The position numbers and the translations under genes are program-made. From contig JAWQRM010000244.1 in the NCBI GenBank assembly GCA_033557675.1, forward strand, positions 1-25,772: a stretch of DNA of 25,772 bases, read 5' to 3'. This DNA comes from Coptodactyla brooksi (lineage: Eukaryota; Arthropoda; Insecta; Coleoptera; Scarabaeidae). The notes beneath the pieces were generated by a model. The model did not search any database. It was not told the DNA's origin and saw nothing but the letters and a program-made list of their open reading frames with translations. Shown here one piece after another: positions 10,091 through 21,510 of the stretch (position 1 is the stretch's first letter; the number at the start of each line of letters is the position of its first letter).

Positions 10091-10829
10091 TAATGGCACC
10101 TTAAAGTATTCATCCAGATTGTAAGGAGACAAGATTACACAAACAATTCGATGAATATCCGATATAACGGGCAATCAATCAGTTCAGATTGTAAAACGGA
10201 ATACATAGTACTGGGAGTAAGTAGTAAGTAATGTACCAGGGAAATAATGAAACTTTTCTTCCTACAATGTATAGCAATTTGACTGCCAATATAAGAGAAA
10301 CCACTTAACGTAGTTTTTATTTTATATGACGAGCATACATCCAAAACGCACTGAAATGGGTTTTGATTTCACATGTGTGCGTGCTAAATGCAGTTAACTA
10401 GTTAAAAGCAAGTATGTAGAATTATTTTTAAAATTATAGTGTACGCAAGGGGTTAGACGGAGCCTTGATAGATGCTTGGTGGTTAAGTAACGTTAGTAGG
10501 GCTGTTTTCACTACCGAGTTTAGTCACGTGGTCTAGGATCGTAGACCGAAGTTTGTTTTAATAGGTTGGTTAATATTTTAAATATTGAAAAATAGTCTTT
10601 GAAAATAGGTTTGTTGGTACTCTAGAATAGAATGAATTTTTCAGCTTTATGTTTACCCATTTAACGGCGGTGAAAGTAAAAAAGCGTTATTGTGCTTTTT
10701 AATGTGTTTATTAACAAATAATTTAAAACAGCCATAAAAATAGTGGATTTTGGTAAAATAACAGATATATGTCCAATAATAGAACAAAGAACAAACAAAA
10801 TCAAAGGATATGACAAGGAACATTTTTAT
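10091..10829. other. No supported gene
   Basis: Short frames on the minus strand have no family features. The stretch lies beyond the C-terminal end of the piggyBac relic. I could not identify a TTAA-flanked piggyBac end with confidence; a TTAA at about 10661 is only a candidate. Confidence 0.35.
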
Positions 10830-12108
10830 TCCGATAAACATTCAGTGGATATATTTCTGAGATGGTTCTTACATGCATAACCGGCTCGTGGGTAAATATC
10901 GTTCCACGTAATTTGTTGATGGCATATTTCGGGGTGATGGTTTCTTGGTTGAACTCCAAGCAGTATCCGCGCTCGAGGACTAAGTTCTCTTGGTAAGCAA
11001 GATATTGTTGATCTAAATTCAATTTGAGGTTTTATTAGCTCCCATGTAAAATTTTAAATAAAATCAGTCCTAATAATTTTTTCTTCAATGTGATTAACTT
11101 TATATATGACGCAGGCGTTTATGGTAGATATATTTAAAAGATCGTAAAATAGTACGATTATGGGCCATCGATTTGTGTTTCGAGCTACACTATATTTTTC
11201 ACACATTTAATCAACTAAATCAACACATACTTTCGTATGATTATAGCAGGTTATGATTTCTGGTTTTCTTTCGTCACCAGTTTCTGGGTCAATACCATTG
11301 TCATTATGCATAGTAGAAATTAATATAACCGTCTTATTTTTCTTAGGACAATAGGAAACCATGGTGCAATTTTCTTGGGAACCAAATAGTGAAGTTCGTT
11401 CTTCTCTATTTTTGTTAGGTAAGAATTCTGGAGGTATTTCGCGCGAATTTTTCTTCTTGGTGCTAATATTAATATTAGTTTCTTCTCTTCTAATATTTTT
11501 TTTGCTAGTGGTAAACTGGTAAACCAATTGTCTTCGCTTATATTGCGTTTTGTTCCTTCTACAGGGTGCACTAATCGAAGAACAATATCCTCGGCCGAAT
11601 TACTAGTTTATACGGTCCTCCAGGTTGAATTCCTAGATAGGTTTCTAAATTAAATGTATAGGAGGTCTTAGCATCTACTAAGGCGAACATCTTAATCCCA
11701 TAGCTTGCTGGTTTACTGGGAATATATTGTTTGAAATTACCGCGTTTCTTAACCGATAATAATTTGCCACAACTGGCAAACTCTTCTTTCATTTCTTGTT
11801 GGTAGCATAATTCAATGCCACTTCCCTTGGAATTGTCCCAAATTTTGTGAACGTGCCTTCTAGAGCTTCTAAATGTCCCAATCAAGAAGAGAATTCCAAT
11901 AAACGCACGAATTTCTCTTTCATCCGCCAATTTTGCATCTCTATCCCTTTCAAATTTAATTTAAATTTTTTCAATGTATGTGTTTTTTGAAGCAGTGATC
12001 ATTGCAATAATGTTGTTCTGACATATTTTCTTCTTCTGGTGAAACCTCTTGTTCGGAAGTTGTTTCGTGATTTCTGTTTTCAGCAATATTCTCTTCCACT
12101 TCGCTTTG
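10830..12108 (-). pseudogene. piggyBac transposase relic A
   Basis: An acidic N-terminal region typical of piggyBac transposases (SEVEENIAENRNHETTSEQE, near 12105-12045) is followed by a stop. Then come EIRAFIGILFLIGTFRSS (about 11915-11862), FKQYIPSKPASYGIKMFALV (near 11750-11690), RNISEDNWFTSLPLAKKI (near 11547-11495), SREIPPEF, then VSYCPKKNKTVILISTMH (11360-11305), KPEIITCYNHTK and VDLVD. After a stop the frame continues MCEKYSVARNTNRWP to about 10830. Known of the family: the enzyme excises DNA at TTAA using three aspartates. The second (EDNWF) and third (VDLVD) are present. The first is lost with a deletion between about 11850 and 11760. At least two frameshifts (near 11590 and 11460) and a stop after VDLVD, where glutamine is usual, make it dead. 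The cysteine-rich C-terminal end is not clear. Confidence 0.85.
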
Positions 12109-12433
12109 GTAGAATTATAATCTACAATAGTATCAGTTGTGGCTTTTTGTAGTCCCTGCTGTTCATTTCCTTATCAGAGTGCATTGTGCTCATGAGAATA
12201 ACGTCTTTATTTTTTTTTGCATATATGACACAAATGTGGTATCCTTGATAAAATAAAAAGCAGAACTCATATGTAATCACGGGAAGTTCGGATTTATTTT
12301 TTTTAACAGTTCATAGCATTGTAAGTTTTCTTCTGAGGAGCAGTTCACCTAATTTTTTGGACATGAAACAATTACCACATGTAACATTTTGCCTCCTGAG
12401 TTCATATGTTAGGTCTAAAACTGCTCGCATTCC
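12105..12433 (-). pseudogene. piggyBac transposase relic B (different copy)
   Basis: On the minus strand GMRAVLDLTYELRRQNVTCG is followed by KLGELLLRRKLTML, a stop, TVKKNKSELP, then after a frame change KKNKDVILMSTMHSDKEM, KKPQLIL and DYNSTK. This is the middle of the piggyBac DDE domain and repeats the part also present in relic A (the STMH and YN-TK motifs). It is therefore a second, diverged copy. The usual DNFF motif is GNCF here, so the second catalytic aspartate is replaced by glycine. Nothing of its N terminus is visible upstream of 12433, although the frame is open to 12613. It ends where the N terminus of relic A begins. Confidence 0.8.
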
Positions 12434-12665
12434 TTGATTTTTTTTGTGGTGCTTCATCCGGACATTTTCGATAAGAACAGAATAACATAAATTCAACCCT
12501 ACACTTTGTTTGCTCAATGAACAAATTAACTTCCCGGAATGACCCCTTTTTACATATACCTGTATATAATGTACTTTATTCAGTACATGAAACGTTCTAT
12601 TAATATATTGCAAACCAGTTTTTCGTCGCTTTTCACATCGTATAGTTCCAAACTATGCCCGTAGT

Positions 12666-12690
12666 ACTGCACAAGTTGTACTTGTGCAGT
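12666..12690. repeat. Hairpin with 11-bp perfect arms
   Basis: ACTGCACAAGT and ACTTGTGCAGT are exact reverse complements separated by TGT. It lies just upstream of piggyBac relic B. Whether it belongs to that element is unknown. Confidence 0.6.
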
Positions 12691-12716
12691 CTACATCAAT
12701 GTACACGTCTGTAAGT

Positions 12717-12761
12717 TCTACATCTGTTAATAGACTAATAAGTCTACATCTGTTAATAGAT
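12717..12761. repeat. Short tandem duplication
   Basis: The unit TCTACATCTGTTAATAGA starts at 12717 and again at 12743, a 26-bp period. Confidence 0.75.
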
Positions 12762-13104
12762 CACGCAGTTCAAGATTAATTTTCATCAGGAACAACTTCA
12801 GCACTTCACCGAATAGATTGAAGAATTGACTTATTAATAGGTTTCTTAAAATTTTTACGCATTTTAAAACAAAATTTCAGGCAAATTGTTTTAAATTCCC
12901 ACGATTTAATTTTTCGGAAATAAAGAGTTTATTTATAATTATTTTTAAGCGCTTTTTAACATCGTTATACGTGCAACTTCTAATTATATATTCTTAACTT
13001 GAAGAAGTTTACTTGATAAGATATAGCTATCTGGGAGTAGTAAATTAGATTATGAAACTACGTGTATGAAAGAATATGCCGAATAAATAGTACAATTAAC
13101 TACC
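12762..13104. other. AT-rich spacer, nothing recognised
   Basis: No open frame with family features, no repeat and no RNA gene was seen. Confidence 0.4.
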
Positions 13105-13557
13105 AGAATTGTACGTACCTGGCGTGGAAAAATCTGCACAATATACCGGAACATCATGTGAATCCACCAGAAGTGACAACGTGGAGCAAGGATTAATTGG
13201 CACTTTCTTTTTTGCGTCTACTGTAACCAGTGCCGCATACTTAAATTTACTGCAGCAATCTGCCATACTGTGAATGGAGCGCCTCCACATTACCATCGTG
13301 ATGTAAAGGCCTATCTTAATGGGAACCTGCCAAACAGATGGATCGCGCAAAGAGGTCCTGTAGACTACACTGCGTGTCCACCCGACTTCACATCACTAGA
13401 CTTGTTATTTTGGGGATATCTTAAGAACGAAGTGTGTACTAAAAAAACTGAAACCATTGATGACTTGCAAGCAGATATTGAAAAAGAACGTGTCCAAATA
13501 CCAACCGAAATACTTCTCGGTATCTGTGATTACTATATTTTGCAATGTCGAGACTAA
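13105..13557 (+). pseudogene. Tc1/mariner-type transposase, C-terminal half
   Basis: The plus strand from about 13155 reads VEQGLIGTFFFASTVTS then AAYLNLLQQSAIL, a segment found between the first and second catalytic aspartates in IS630/Tc1/mariner transposases. After a frameshift and a small deletion an open frame (13270-13557) reads NGAPPHYHRDVKAYL, RWIAQRGPVDY, then DFTSLDLLFWGYLKNEVC, and ends LQCRD. The usual DGAPPH is NGAPPH, so the second aspartate has become asparagine. SPDL has become PPDF, with its aspartate kept. The N-terminal DNA-binding domain and first catalytic region are missing, and no terminal repeats were found. It resembles the DUF4817-type element at the left of the window but is not a copy of it. 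Confidence 0.75.
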
Positions 13558-16464
13558 AATTGTTATCGGTTCGCAAACAGGGGCTAAGTATTAAAATATA
13601 CATTTATGTAGCTAACTGTGAACGTTGAAATGGAGCCGTACACTAATAAATACATGTTTTATAACCTTTAAAGTTGTGGCTTTATAAATTTTTACGATTC
13701 TCTGTATATACAATAAATCAATATCCGATGCGCTTATAACTAACTCTAGAAAAGTACCCAAAGAGACCCCGGTACACACTTTCCTATTTTATCATTTACT
13801 TCAAGAAAGTACTACCCTACCATTTAAATATGTTTTGTTTGTTATTAACCAGTTAATGATTTAATAGAAAAGTAAAAACTGGAAAGAACTGCCTTTTGGT
13901 TTATGATATTTTTACTACGTTCGCTGCGTAGAATAAATTGCACTAATGCAATGAATTTACACTAATTATTATCGCCATCGCGTAATATAACACTCAAAAT
14001 TGTCGGCAATTTAGGTCGGCTCTGATTTTATAGACAGCTGCATTATTATATGACCCGTTTTTGTTTTCATTGACCATGTAAAATGATTGTTTGTATCCAG
14101 TAGTCTTAGAAATAAAAATTAAGTGAAAGCTGTTAATCATAAATGTTCCATTTTTTGACTATTTCAAATACCAATTATAGTTTGCTATGAAAAAATGTAT
14201 TCACATAAGAAATAATTATAATAAAAGTATTAGTACATTTTCGTTTTATTTAATCTAAAATACACACTATATACTGAAAAAAGACAAAGTAGCATAAAAT
14301 AATACATGCGATAAGATAGTTATATAATTTGATAAACTTGTATACAATTATCTAAAGTAAACAAATGTCACCACTACACCAAAGTATAGATGCTAACTAA
14401 CTTAGCATCATCAGTAGCAATGAAAGACTAAAGAACTAACGAACTACTCACTGACATAAAATGCTGTGTATACCAAAATGGGCACCGCTTAATTGTTTAA
14501 TCGCTTAATATTAGGTATAAAGTAAAAACACTTTGTTTCGGAATAAGCAATTTACCCGCAACTGCACTTTTGAATTTAAATAGCACAACTATATTCGGAA
14601 ATTCACCCAAATGGGCGTTGTGTACGCTACATTAAAAATTGTATTACGTAACTCGATTGAATAGCGCAAGTTTTTATTCAAATTTTACGGGTCAGAAAAT
14701 AACAAAGTTGAGAAATCCTGCGCATACTACCCTGAACCTTGGGAATTTGGATTGCATGTAATTCACACTATTCGCCGGATGAGAGCAGAATTATATGTTA
14801 GTCAAGAGAATCGAACAACTAATAATATGTTGTAAACTTATTGATAAGCTCCTTTAACCTGACATTATACTGAGTCTTAAACTGGGCACTTGAAGGGCGA
14901 TTGTCAGTTGCCACTTGATTGCATGTCAGTAGTTGAATAGCAAAATTTTCGCCAAATTTCTAGCAAAAAAAAATCCAACTACTATTTTCCTATAAAAAAA
15001 CTTTCTGGTGCAAAGGCTTAAGATGATCGAAGTGTTTTTTTTTCAAACAAAATTTTGCTTACATTTCTTAATTTCACCTCCATTAGTATCTACTAAATAT
15101 TGTTAATTCTGGTTTCGTTTGTTCTTTTATCACAGTTTAGTTACTCCGTACTTCGTAGTGTATAGCTTATTAAACAATAAGACAATATCAACGTATGTCA
15201 ATTTTTATTCTGCCTCGATTTGTCATATACAGTGCGCTGTACTCGAAATAACTAGATTAAGCATTTTCTTATAGAACACTGTGCAAATAATACTACAATT
15301 AAATTATATGACAATTAAATTGTCTATACAGTATCCCTTGCGAGTGTAGAGGAAAGGATCGTTGCTGTTTCCGCCAGATAACGTTGTTTACTTGTTGACG
15401 GTAGCTGTTACAGGGCCTCGGGTCGCCAACTATAGCGGAAAAATTGATTAGCGAATCATTCTGTCATATCGTGATCGTCCGATTTTATGACAGTGAAAGT
15501 AAACAGCTTTGGAAGTTATCCAACCCGTCCCTGTCGGGATATTCATCGGAAATATATAGAAATATGTGTGGGAGTAGAAAAGATCCTTGTTTGTGACAGG
15601 GATTCAGATTCAATATACACGAGGTCCGTATTCATGGCAGTGCCGTAAACAAACGGAGTTACACAGCTTCATCCATTTCCGAATCGATACAGCAACTGCC
15701 ACATAAAATTTTGGTGGAGGTGACGGGAAACACGTCAAAATACGTAACAAAACAACATAGTATCATATTTAAGCACGTAATATTCACATATCTGATTCAA
15801 TCTAATTTGTTAACCGGCATCAACAAAAATGTGTATTTATTATTTCCAAGTTACTGGTTCATGTCAACTTTCAGCAATTTGCAGACAATGCGTTTGATGT
15901 TGACATAGTCGGCGAAATGCGCGTAAAGCAAATAAACTATGCAGTTTTGGTGTAATGATTTAATTGGTTTACTTTGCCTCCTTAATGCATGGAAATCAAG
16001 TAGAATTAAAAAAATCACTTTGTTTTAAGACAAATCAATATAATAAAGGTTTAGTTATGAAAACCATCTATACTGATGAGTTAAAAAGTAATAGCATTCT
16101 AGAATTTTCTTCAGTTAGGATAAATAACTGACATTTTTTATAAATAATAACTGATTTAATTTTTAATGATGCAGCATGCAATTGAATCAGGTGGTGCTCT
16201 GCTTCAACATTTTTAGTGCCTGGAATTAGCAATAACTGCCATACGCCAGGGTGGTGTAATTTGTACTTAAATTTAAACGCACTGCTGTATCTTTATGTTG
16301 ATGAAATAATCATCTTGATAAAATGATTAACAGATGCTGTTCGTCTTGATATTGGCAATCTATTAATCTGCTATTCTATTACTATTAGTTGCGAATGGGT
16401 TGTTTGCAATAATATCTGAATGATAGAAATCCTTTACCGCAGTGTAAATGCAGGCGACTTCAAG
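13558..16464. other. Long stretch without supported gene
   Basis: AT-rich DNA with only short frames. A small palindrome, GATGCTAA and TTAGCATC around CTAAC, lies near 14389-14409. The block at about 15340-15720 is richer in GC and CpG and may be host exon or regulatory DNA, but no coding frame can be defended. No tRNA-like or rRNA-like sequence was recognised. Confidence 0.4.
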
Positions 16465-16506
16465 AGCACAATATAACATGTAACACAGCACAATATAACA
16501 TGTTAA
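16465..16506. repeat. Small tandem duplication
   Basis: AGCACAATATAACATGT occurs at 16465 and again at 16487, a 22-bp period. Confidence 0.8.
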
Positions 16507-16721
16507 ATTCAAACATATTCAAATATCTATGTTTTAAATAAGAAACACTAGTGCGCTTTTGGTAAACATCGCTTACATTAAACGCGTTTCTGATTCATTA
16601 ACGTAGTTTATTAAGCAATCTATGCAGCACATGTTTATAGTAACATGTATATTTTTAAATTTGAACACGACTATTGGTCCTACTGATTATAAGAATTATA
16701 CTGACTCTTTACACTATTCTA

Positions 16722-17448
16722 TTGGGTTATTCGGAAAGTATTTCGTTTTTTTCGCAGCAGAGGCGTTAGTTCATTCTAAACCGTATATGCATTATATATT
16801 CTGACAGCTGACATTGCAAAGTTTTTGTGTCTTATGCAATATGGAGAATCCAAAATAGCATTTTCGGCACATTTTGCTTTTTTATTACAAAAATGCCGTT
16901 CAAGCGAGAAAAGAACTAGTCGATGTGTATAGGGAAAATTTTAGCAGAATCAAAACTGGTTTGCAAAATGTTTTGCAAAAGTATGCAAAATTCTTTGCAA
17001 GTTTGAAGAATTCTTGGGAGCTCTTTCCAACATTTTTGGGGGAATACCACGATCAATTCTAAAGTGTACTGTCATCAACTGAATAAATTGCATGATTCAC
17101 TCAAACAGAAAGAGTTGAAAATATATAGTGTTTCATCAAGATAATGCGAGACCGCATGCCAGTTTGGTAACTCACCAAAAGCTTTTACAGCTTGGATGGA
17201 ATATACTACCATACCTATCACATTCTCCAGATCTGGCACCTTCCGATTATTACTTGTTTCGGTCTCTACAATTTTTTTTTGGACGGGAAAACCTTTACTT
17301 CAAATGAAGCCGTCAAAAATAAGTTGGATCAGTTTTTTGCCAGCAAGGATCAGAAGTTTTATGAGCGTGGAATCATGCTACTGCTAGGAAGGTGGCAAGA
17401 GGTGTAGGACCAAAGTGGTGAATATGTAATTACATGAAATATTTATAA
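16722..17448 (+). mobile_element. Mariner copy 1, 3' end missing
   Basis: The left end TTGGGTTATTCGGAAAG follows TA at 16720-16721 and matches the ends of copies 2 and 3. The sequence tracks copy 3 to about 17448 (ATGAAATATTTAT) and then diverges, so the right terminal repeat is absent. The interior lacks much of the transposase. It also has short extra deletions in the leader relative to copies 2 and 3. Confidence 0.85.
16841..17405 (+). pseudogene. Internally deleted mariner transposase, copy 1
   Basis: The ATG at 16841 opens MENPK followed by a stop. Another frame continues AVQARKELVDVYRE (near 16892), as in mariner N termini. The central part, with the rest of the helix-turn-helix and the first catalytic aspartate (TGDE), is replaced by a short A/T-rich stretch with repeated TTGCAAAA. 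The frame returns at VYCHQLNKLHDSL, DNARPHASLVTHQKL, then SPDLAPSDYYLF, GKTFTSNEAVKNKLDQFF and KFYERGI. The second and third aspartates of the DD34D triad are present. It cannot act alone because the first is missing and the frames are broken. Confidence 0.85.
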
Positions 17449-19806
17449 GTAAGTAGAACTTGTTCACTGTTCAAGAATTTACACTTACTTAATCTTAGGT
17501 AGAGATATTATTTGCGTTATTTAATTTTTGATGGTAATTATCGCACTTACATACTTTAACTTATCTGTGTAATAAATCCCGTTAATTATTTCTATTGTAT
17601 TGATAGTTTTTGATAAATTCACATGACATAAATATCGTATTTTTTGTTTAGGTATGCCGAGAGAAAATCTTCAAACAAAAAATGTATAAAAATAATCATT
17701 ACTCAAAACCAATTGAATAAAAAATGAACACAACTTTTGTTAATAACAACATTAATTATGACATTGGCATTGTTCCATACATTTATGACATAAACTAGGA
17801 TAGAAAAGAAAGGAAAATCGGTAATTTAATTCTCAAAAATTATATATCTTTTGGGAATTCAAGGAATTTTCGATGCAACTATTACATGCATTACAAGACT
17901 ACCAAGAATAGTATAAATAAACTTTTTGCAATAAAAGATTGGAAACGGCAATAAAAAGATTTAGCTAGAATTTTAGTATATGATAACGTGATATTCACAA
18001 CATTTCTCATCAAAACAATTATCTGTTTCCTCGAATGCCTTATCAGACATTCCTAGCTGCATTTTGCAATGTTTCGTGCCAAATCCATTATTGGGAGGTT
18101 GTTGTTTAAATTAATATCCATTATTGGCAGTGTAAATTCATTGTTTTCAAATGAACATTCATTTCATACACAGAATGCACGTATGTAAACAATTTCTTCT
18201 GAATTAGTGGAAAAATGAATTGTCACAGTTGAGAAAGCGTCGACATTGGAAAACATAAATTTTTAAATGTACGTACAAAAAAGAAAATAGACATTTAAAT
18301 GGTTATTTCTTACCGTCATTGACAACGAAGGAGTGGAGGAAGGTATCACTATTACAGTTTCCCTTTTCAAGTGCAAATGTGGCCACGCTTGATTTAGACC
18401 AGACAAATAAAGACACACCCTGCTCTGTGATCAGTAGGAGGACTTCATTCTTCGGACAACCACGAGTTAGCTGGGCGTTACCGGACTATGGTTAATCTTT
18501 TAGATGGAAGATCGCGTTACCGTTGGTTACAGACCTTAGGTTACTTGATCTACTTTGAAGAAAATGCAAGATCCCGGAAGAAATCTCAAAAAAGTATACT
18601 GTGTGTAACTGCCAGTTCCCCATCGGAAGGAAAATAATAGTCTCCAGGAATAGTAGCCACGTAACTCCGTTTAATTTATTCAATGTCAACCAAATCCGTT
18701 ACTGATGCGTGATGAGGCAAGCGTTTACGATAATGACGACACAAGCGTGATACTCGGATTGTTGCGAAAAATTATTTCCCAGAAATGTACATTTGCATTG
18801 TTGCAAGCAACTGTTTTGAAAGAGTTTTTAAGAGATTACTCGCAATGACACACACCTCCGCCGATGTTGCAATGGAGATATAACTCCAACGTTTTCATCC
18901 TATTTTTAAAAGAGGTGAAAACTTAATAAATATAAAATAAATATAAAGTGTATATCAATTATAAGATTACTTGTAATTGGTATGTAATGAAAGATAAACA
19001 TTTAGAGAATGTCATTTCTATTTATGTTTTATTATATCGTATATCCCGGATGTTGTCAATATTTTTAAAGGCGTTTATGGCATATTATGGTATGTGTAAA
19101 CAGACATTTACCAATAGTAGCAAATGTAGTGCGGTTATTAATCCTAATATGTCATCGCTATTATACAGAGCTGTTCTCAATGACTTTGGACCTTTTCATA
19201 TTACTCTCGCAAGTACATTTAAAGAAAATGAAAATAGACAAAAAGAACATAATATTTAAATCGTTGATCATTAATATTTCGATCACATTTTCTATTAACG
19301 TATGCTCTAAAACAAAAAGAAACTGCATTAGAGTTTTAATTGATTTAAATTCTCAGCACATTTTTCGACAATATATTGTCGTAAAGCATTTAAATTTTTG
19401 CTCAAGCATGAATATAGTGAATACAATCATACAATTTGAAGTCTTAATCATATGATATGGAATTGCATCATTTCGATGAAAGTAACCTTATCGTGACTCA
19501 TCGCCATGCCATTATTTAATAAATGGTTGAAAGATTTTATTCCAGTATTGTTCTGCAATCCTGCAAGCTCAAAATTGCAAAACAAACATTCACCGTATAA
19601 AAAGCTGCTGCTGAACCTCTCGCTTTCTCCAAAAGCTACGAAATTTGGCAAGGTATTGATGTGGGTTTTCCGCAGTTCAGATTGTTGAATTCTGGAAACC
19701 AAAATATCAATTTTGTTTTGTAACATTTCTTTGTTATACTTCTAATTGTTTATGACCCATTAGCATAACTAGAAGCGCTGATTGTAATCTGCTATTAACG
19801 ATAGTA
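17449..19806. other. Long stretch without supported gene
   Basis: Two overlapping plus-strand frames near 18948-19455 and a minus-strand frame at 19726-19448 (92 codons, less AT-driven, with FGESERFSSSFLYGECLFC) are the longest. None matches a known family. The minus-strand one has a balanced composition and might be a host or element fragment, but this is weak. No repeat with clear ends was seen. Confidence 0.35.
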
Positions 19807-20422
19807 TTAAGTTGCACAGAAAGTAATTTCGCTTTTTTTGAAAAAAATGTAAGGCACTTTTCTTAGAGAGTATAAATACTTTATGTAATTACATATTCAT
19901 CATTTTCGTCCAACTCCTTTTACCATCTATCTGGCAGTAGCTGGCAAAAAACTGATACAAGTCATTTTTGACGGCTTCATTTGAAGTAAAGGTTTTGCCG
20001 TCCAACAAAATTTGTAGAGACCGAAACAAGTAATAATCGGGAAGGTGCCAGATCTGGAGAATATGATAGGTGTGGTAGTACATGCCATTCAAGCTGGAAA
20101 AGCTTTTGGGGAGTTACCAGACTGATATGCGATCTCGCATTATCTTCATAGAACGCTATACCTTTTCTATTGATCAATTCTGGCCTTTTCTGTTTGGAAT
20201 TCTCCCAAAAATTTTGAATAGAGCTCTTAAAAATTTTGCAAACTTGCAATAAATTTTACAAATGTTTGCAAAAAATTTTGCAAAATATTTTCACACATAA
20301 ACTTTGTAACGTCAGCTGTCAGAATATATAATGCATATACGGTTTAGAATGAAGTTGGCTGGTTAAAATACAACTAACGCCTCTGCCGCGAAAAAAACGA
20401 AATTACTTTCCGAACAACCCAA
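19807..20422 (-). mobile_element. Mariner copy 2, both ends present
   Basis: A 616-bp unit in inverted orientation is flanked by TA (19805-19806 and 20423-20424). Its 5' end (right side) reads TTGGGTTGTTCGGAAAG on the minus strand, and its 3' end reads TTAAGTTGCACAGAAAG. It is the shortest copy. Its deletion starts in the leader, so the transposase start codon is gone. Confidence 0.9.
19892..20249 (-). pseudogene. Mariner transposase C-terminal part, copy 2
   Basis: Minus strand: KRPELINRKGIAFYEDNARS, LVTPQKLFQLEWHVLPHL, then SPDLAPS. A single extra C in CTTCCCGATT shifts the frame, and DYYLFRSLQILLDGKTF to FTSNEAVKNDLYQFFAS continues in the next frame. The second aspartate (DNARS) is kept. 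The third is separated from it by the frameshift. The N-terminal half and the first catalytic aspartate are deleted. Confidence 0.85.
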
Positions 20423-21060
20423 TACCTTGGTAACGCTTCTATCTCATATCTTCTTGTCAAAGCTTGTGGTATGTTCCTTGCACTTAACGAGCAGTGTTAA
20501 TAACTTCTACGTAACGTTTTATGGGCCGTCTAGTACCCGGATTGCCAAGAATGCTACCGGATTCATAAAATAAATCAAATAATAATTTGAAATGCATGTA
20601 AGCAGTCTTGTAAGCAAAGAGTCCTGAACCGTTAACCGTCCCCCCCATTTCGAAAATAACTTTCGATTAAAAATTATTTCTGCTGAACAGTACTCACCAT
20701 CTTTTTACTAAAAAAAACTGTTAAGATAAACAAAAAGCTTTAAGATTTCAATATTCATCATCTCGATAATTGTATATGTAGACAAAATTAAAAAATTGTT
20801 TTCAAGTAATTTTGTGCTTTATTTGTTAATCGTTAGTAATATTAATTTTATTTATTTCTAGATGTTTTTCGGGGATTTGATTACTGTATGTCAGTTTAAG
20901 TTAAATTATTATTTATGTCCGCATTAGCATTACTTGTTATTTCGTATTGATAATTTAATTGTTGTAATACTTGTATCACATTTATAGATGGCTTTCATTG
21001 ATATTTTTATGCTTCTATAAATAACTTTAAAACTACTTCAATTATGCATTAATTTAAGTA
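20423..21060. other. AT-rich spacer between two transposons
   Basis: No gene, RNA or clear repeat was recognised. A run of seven C at about 20640-20646 is the only compositional oddity. Confidence 0.45.
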
Positions 21061-21510
21061 TAGTGAAAGCTCCATTCGCGGGCATCTCTTATAAGTGGAC
21101 ATTTCTCCTAACCGGACAAATTTCCTACACACAAGGGTTTTGTTACGTTTTTAGTACAAATTACTATCCGATTAGCGGACGCTCTAATGGACGGACGCGG
21201 ACACTATATTTCTATACATTTCGTACGAAACATCCCTCATAGGCGGACACAAAACACTTTCTAAGTATGTAAAACCCAAAAGAGAACCGTAATAAATCCG
21301 GTGTTCTCATTTTTACATAGTCGTGTGCTCAGTGTGTGTCACAAATTACAGTTAACGAGGTGATTCCCCTTTTTACAAGCTATTATGGTCAGTGTACGAG
21401 TTGTTTACTTTGCCCTTACTGTTTTTACTGCTTTTGAATCGATCACAACTTGTATCTCGTAGCGATACCCACATACACCGCACCGCGAAAAAAATATACT
21501 TTTGTTGAAC

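Noticed and set aside
14389..14409. Small palindrome as a terminator or regulatory hairpin
   Set aside because: The DNA looks eukaryotic and no gene ends nearby. An 8-bp hairpin is expected by chance.
19087..19455. 122-codon plus-strand open frame, possibly a membrane protein
   Set aside because: Its Ile/Leu/Phe/Lys bias is what AT-rich DNA gives by chance. A second frame overlaps it and no family motif is visible.
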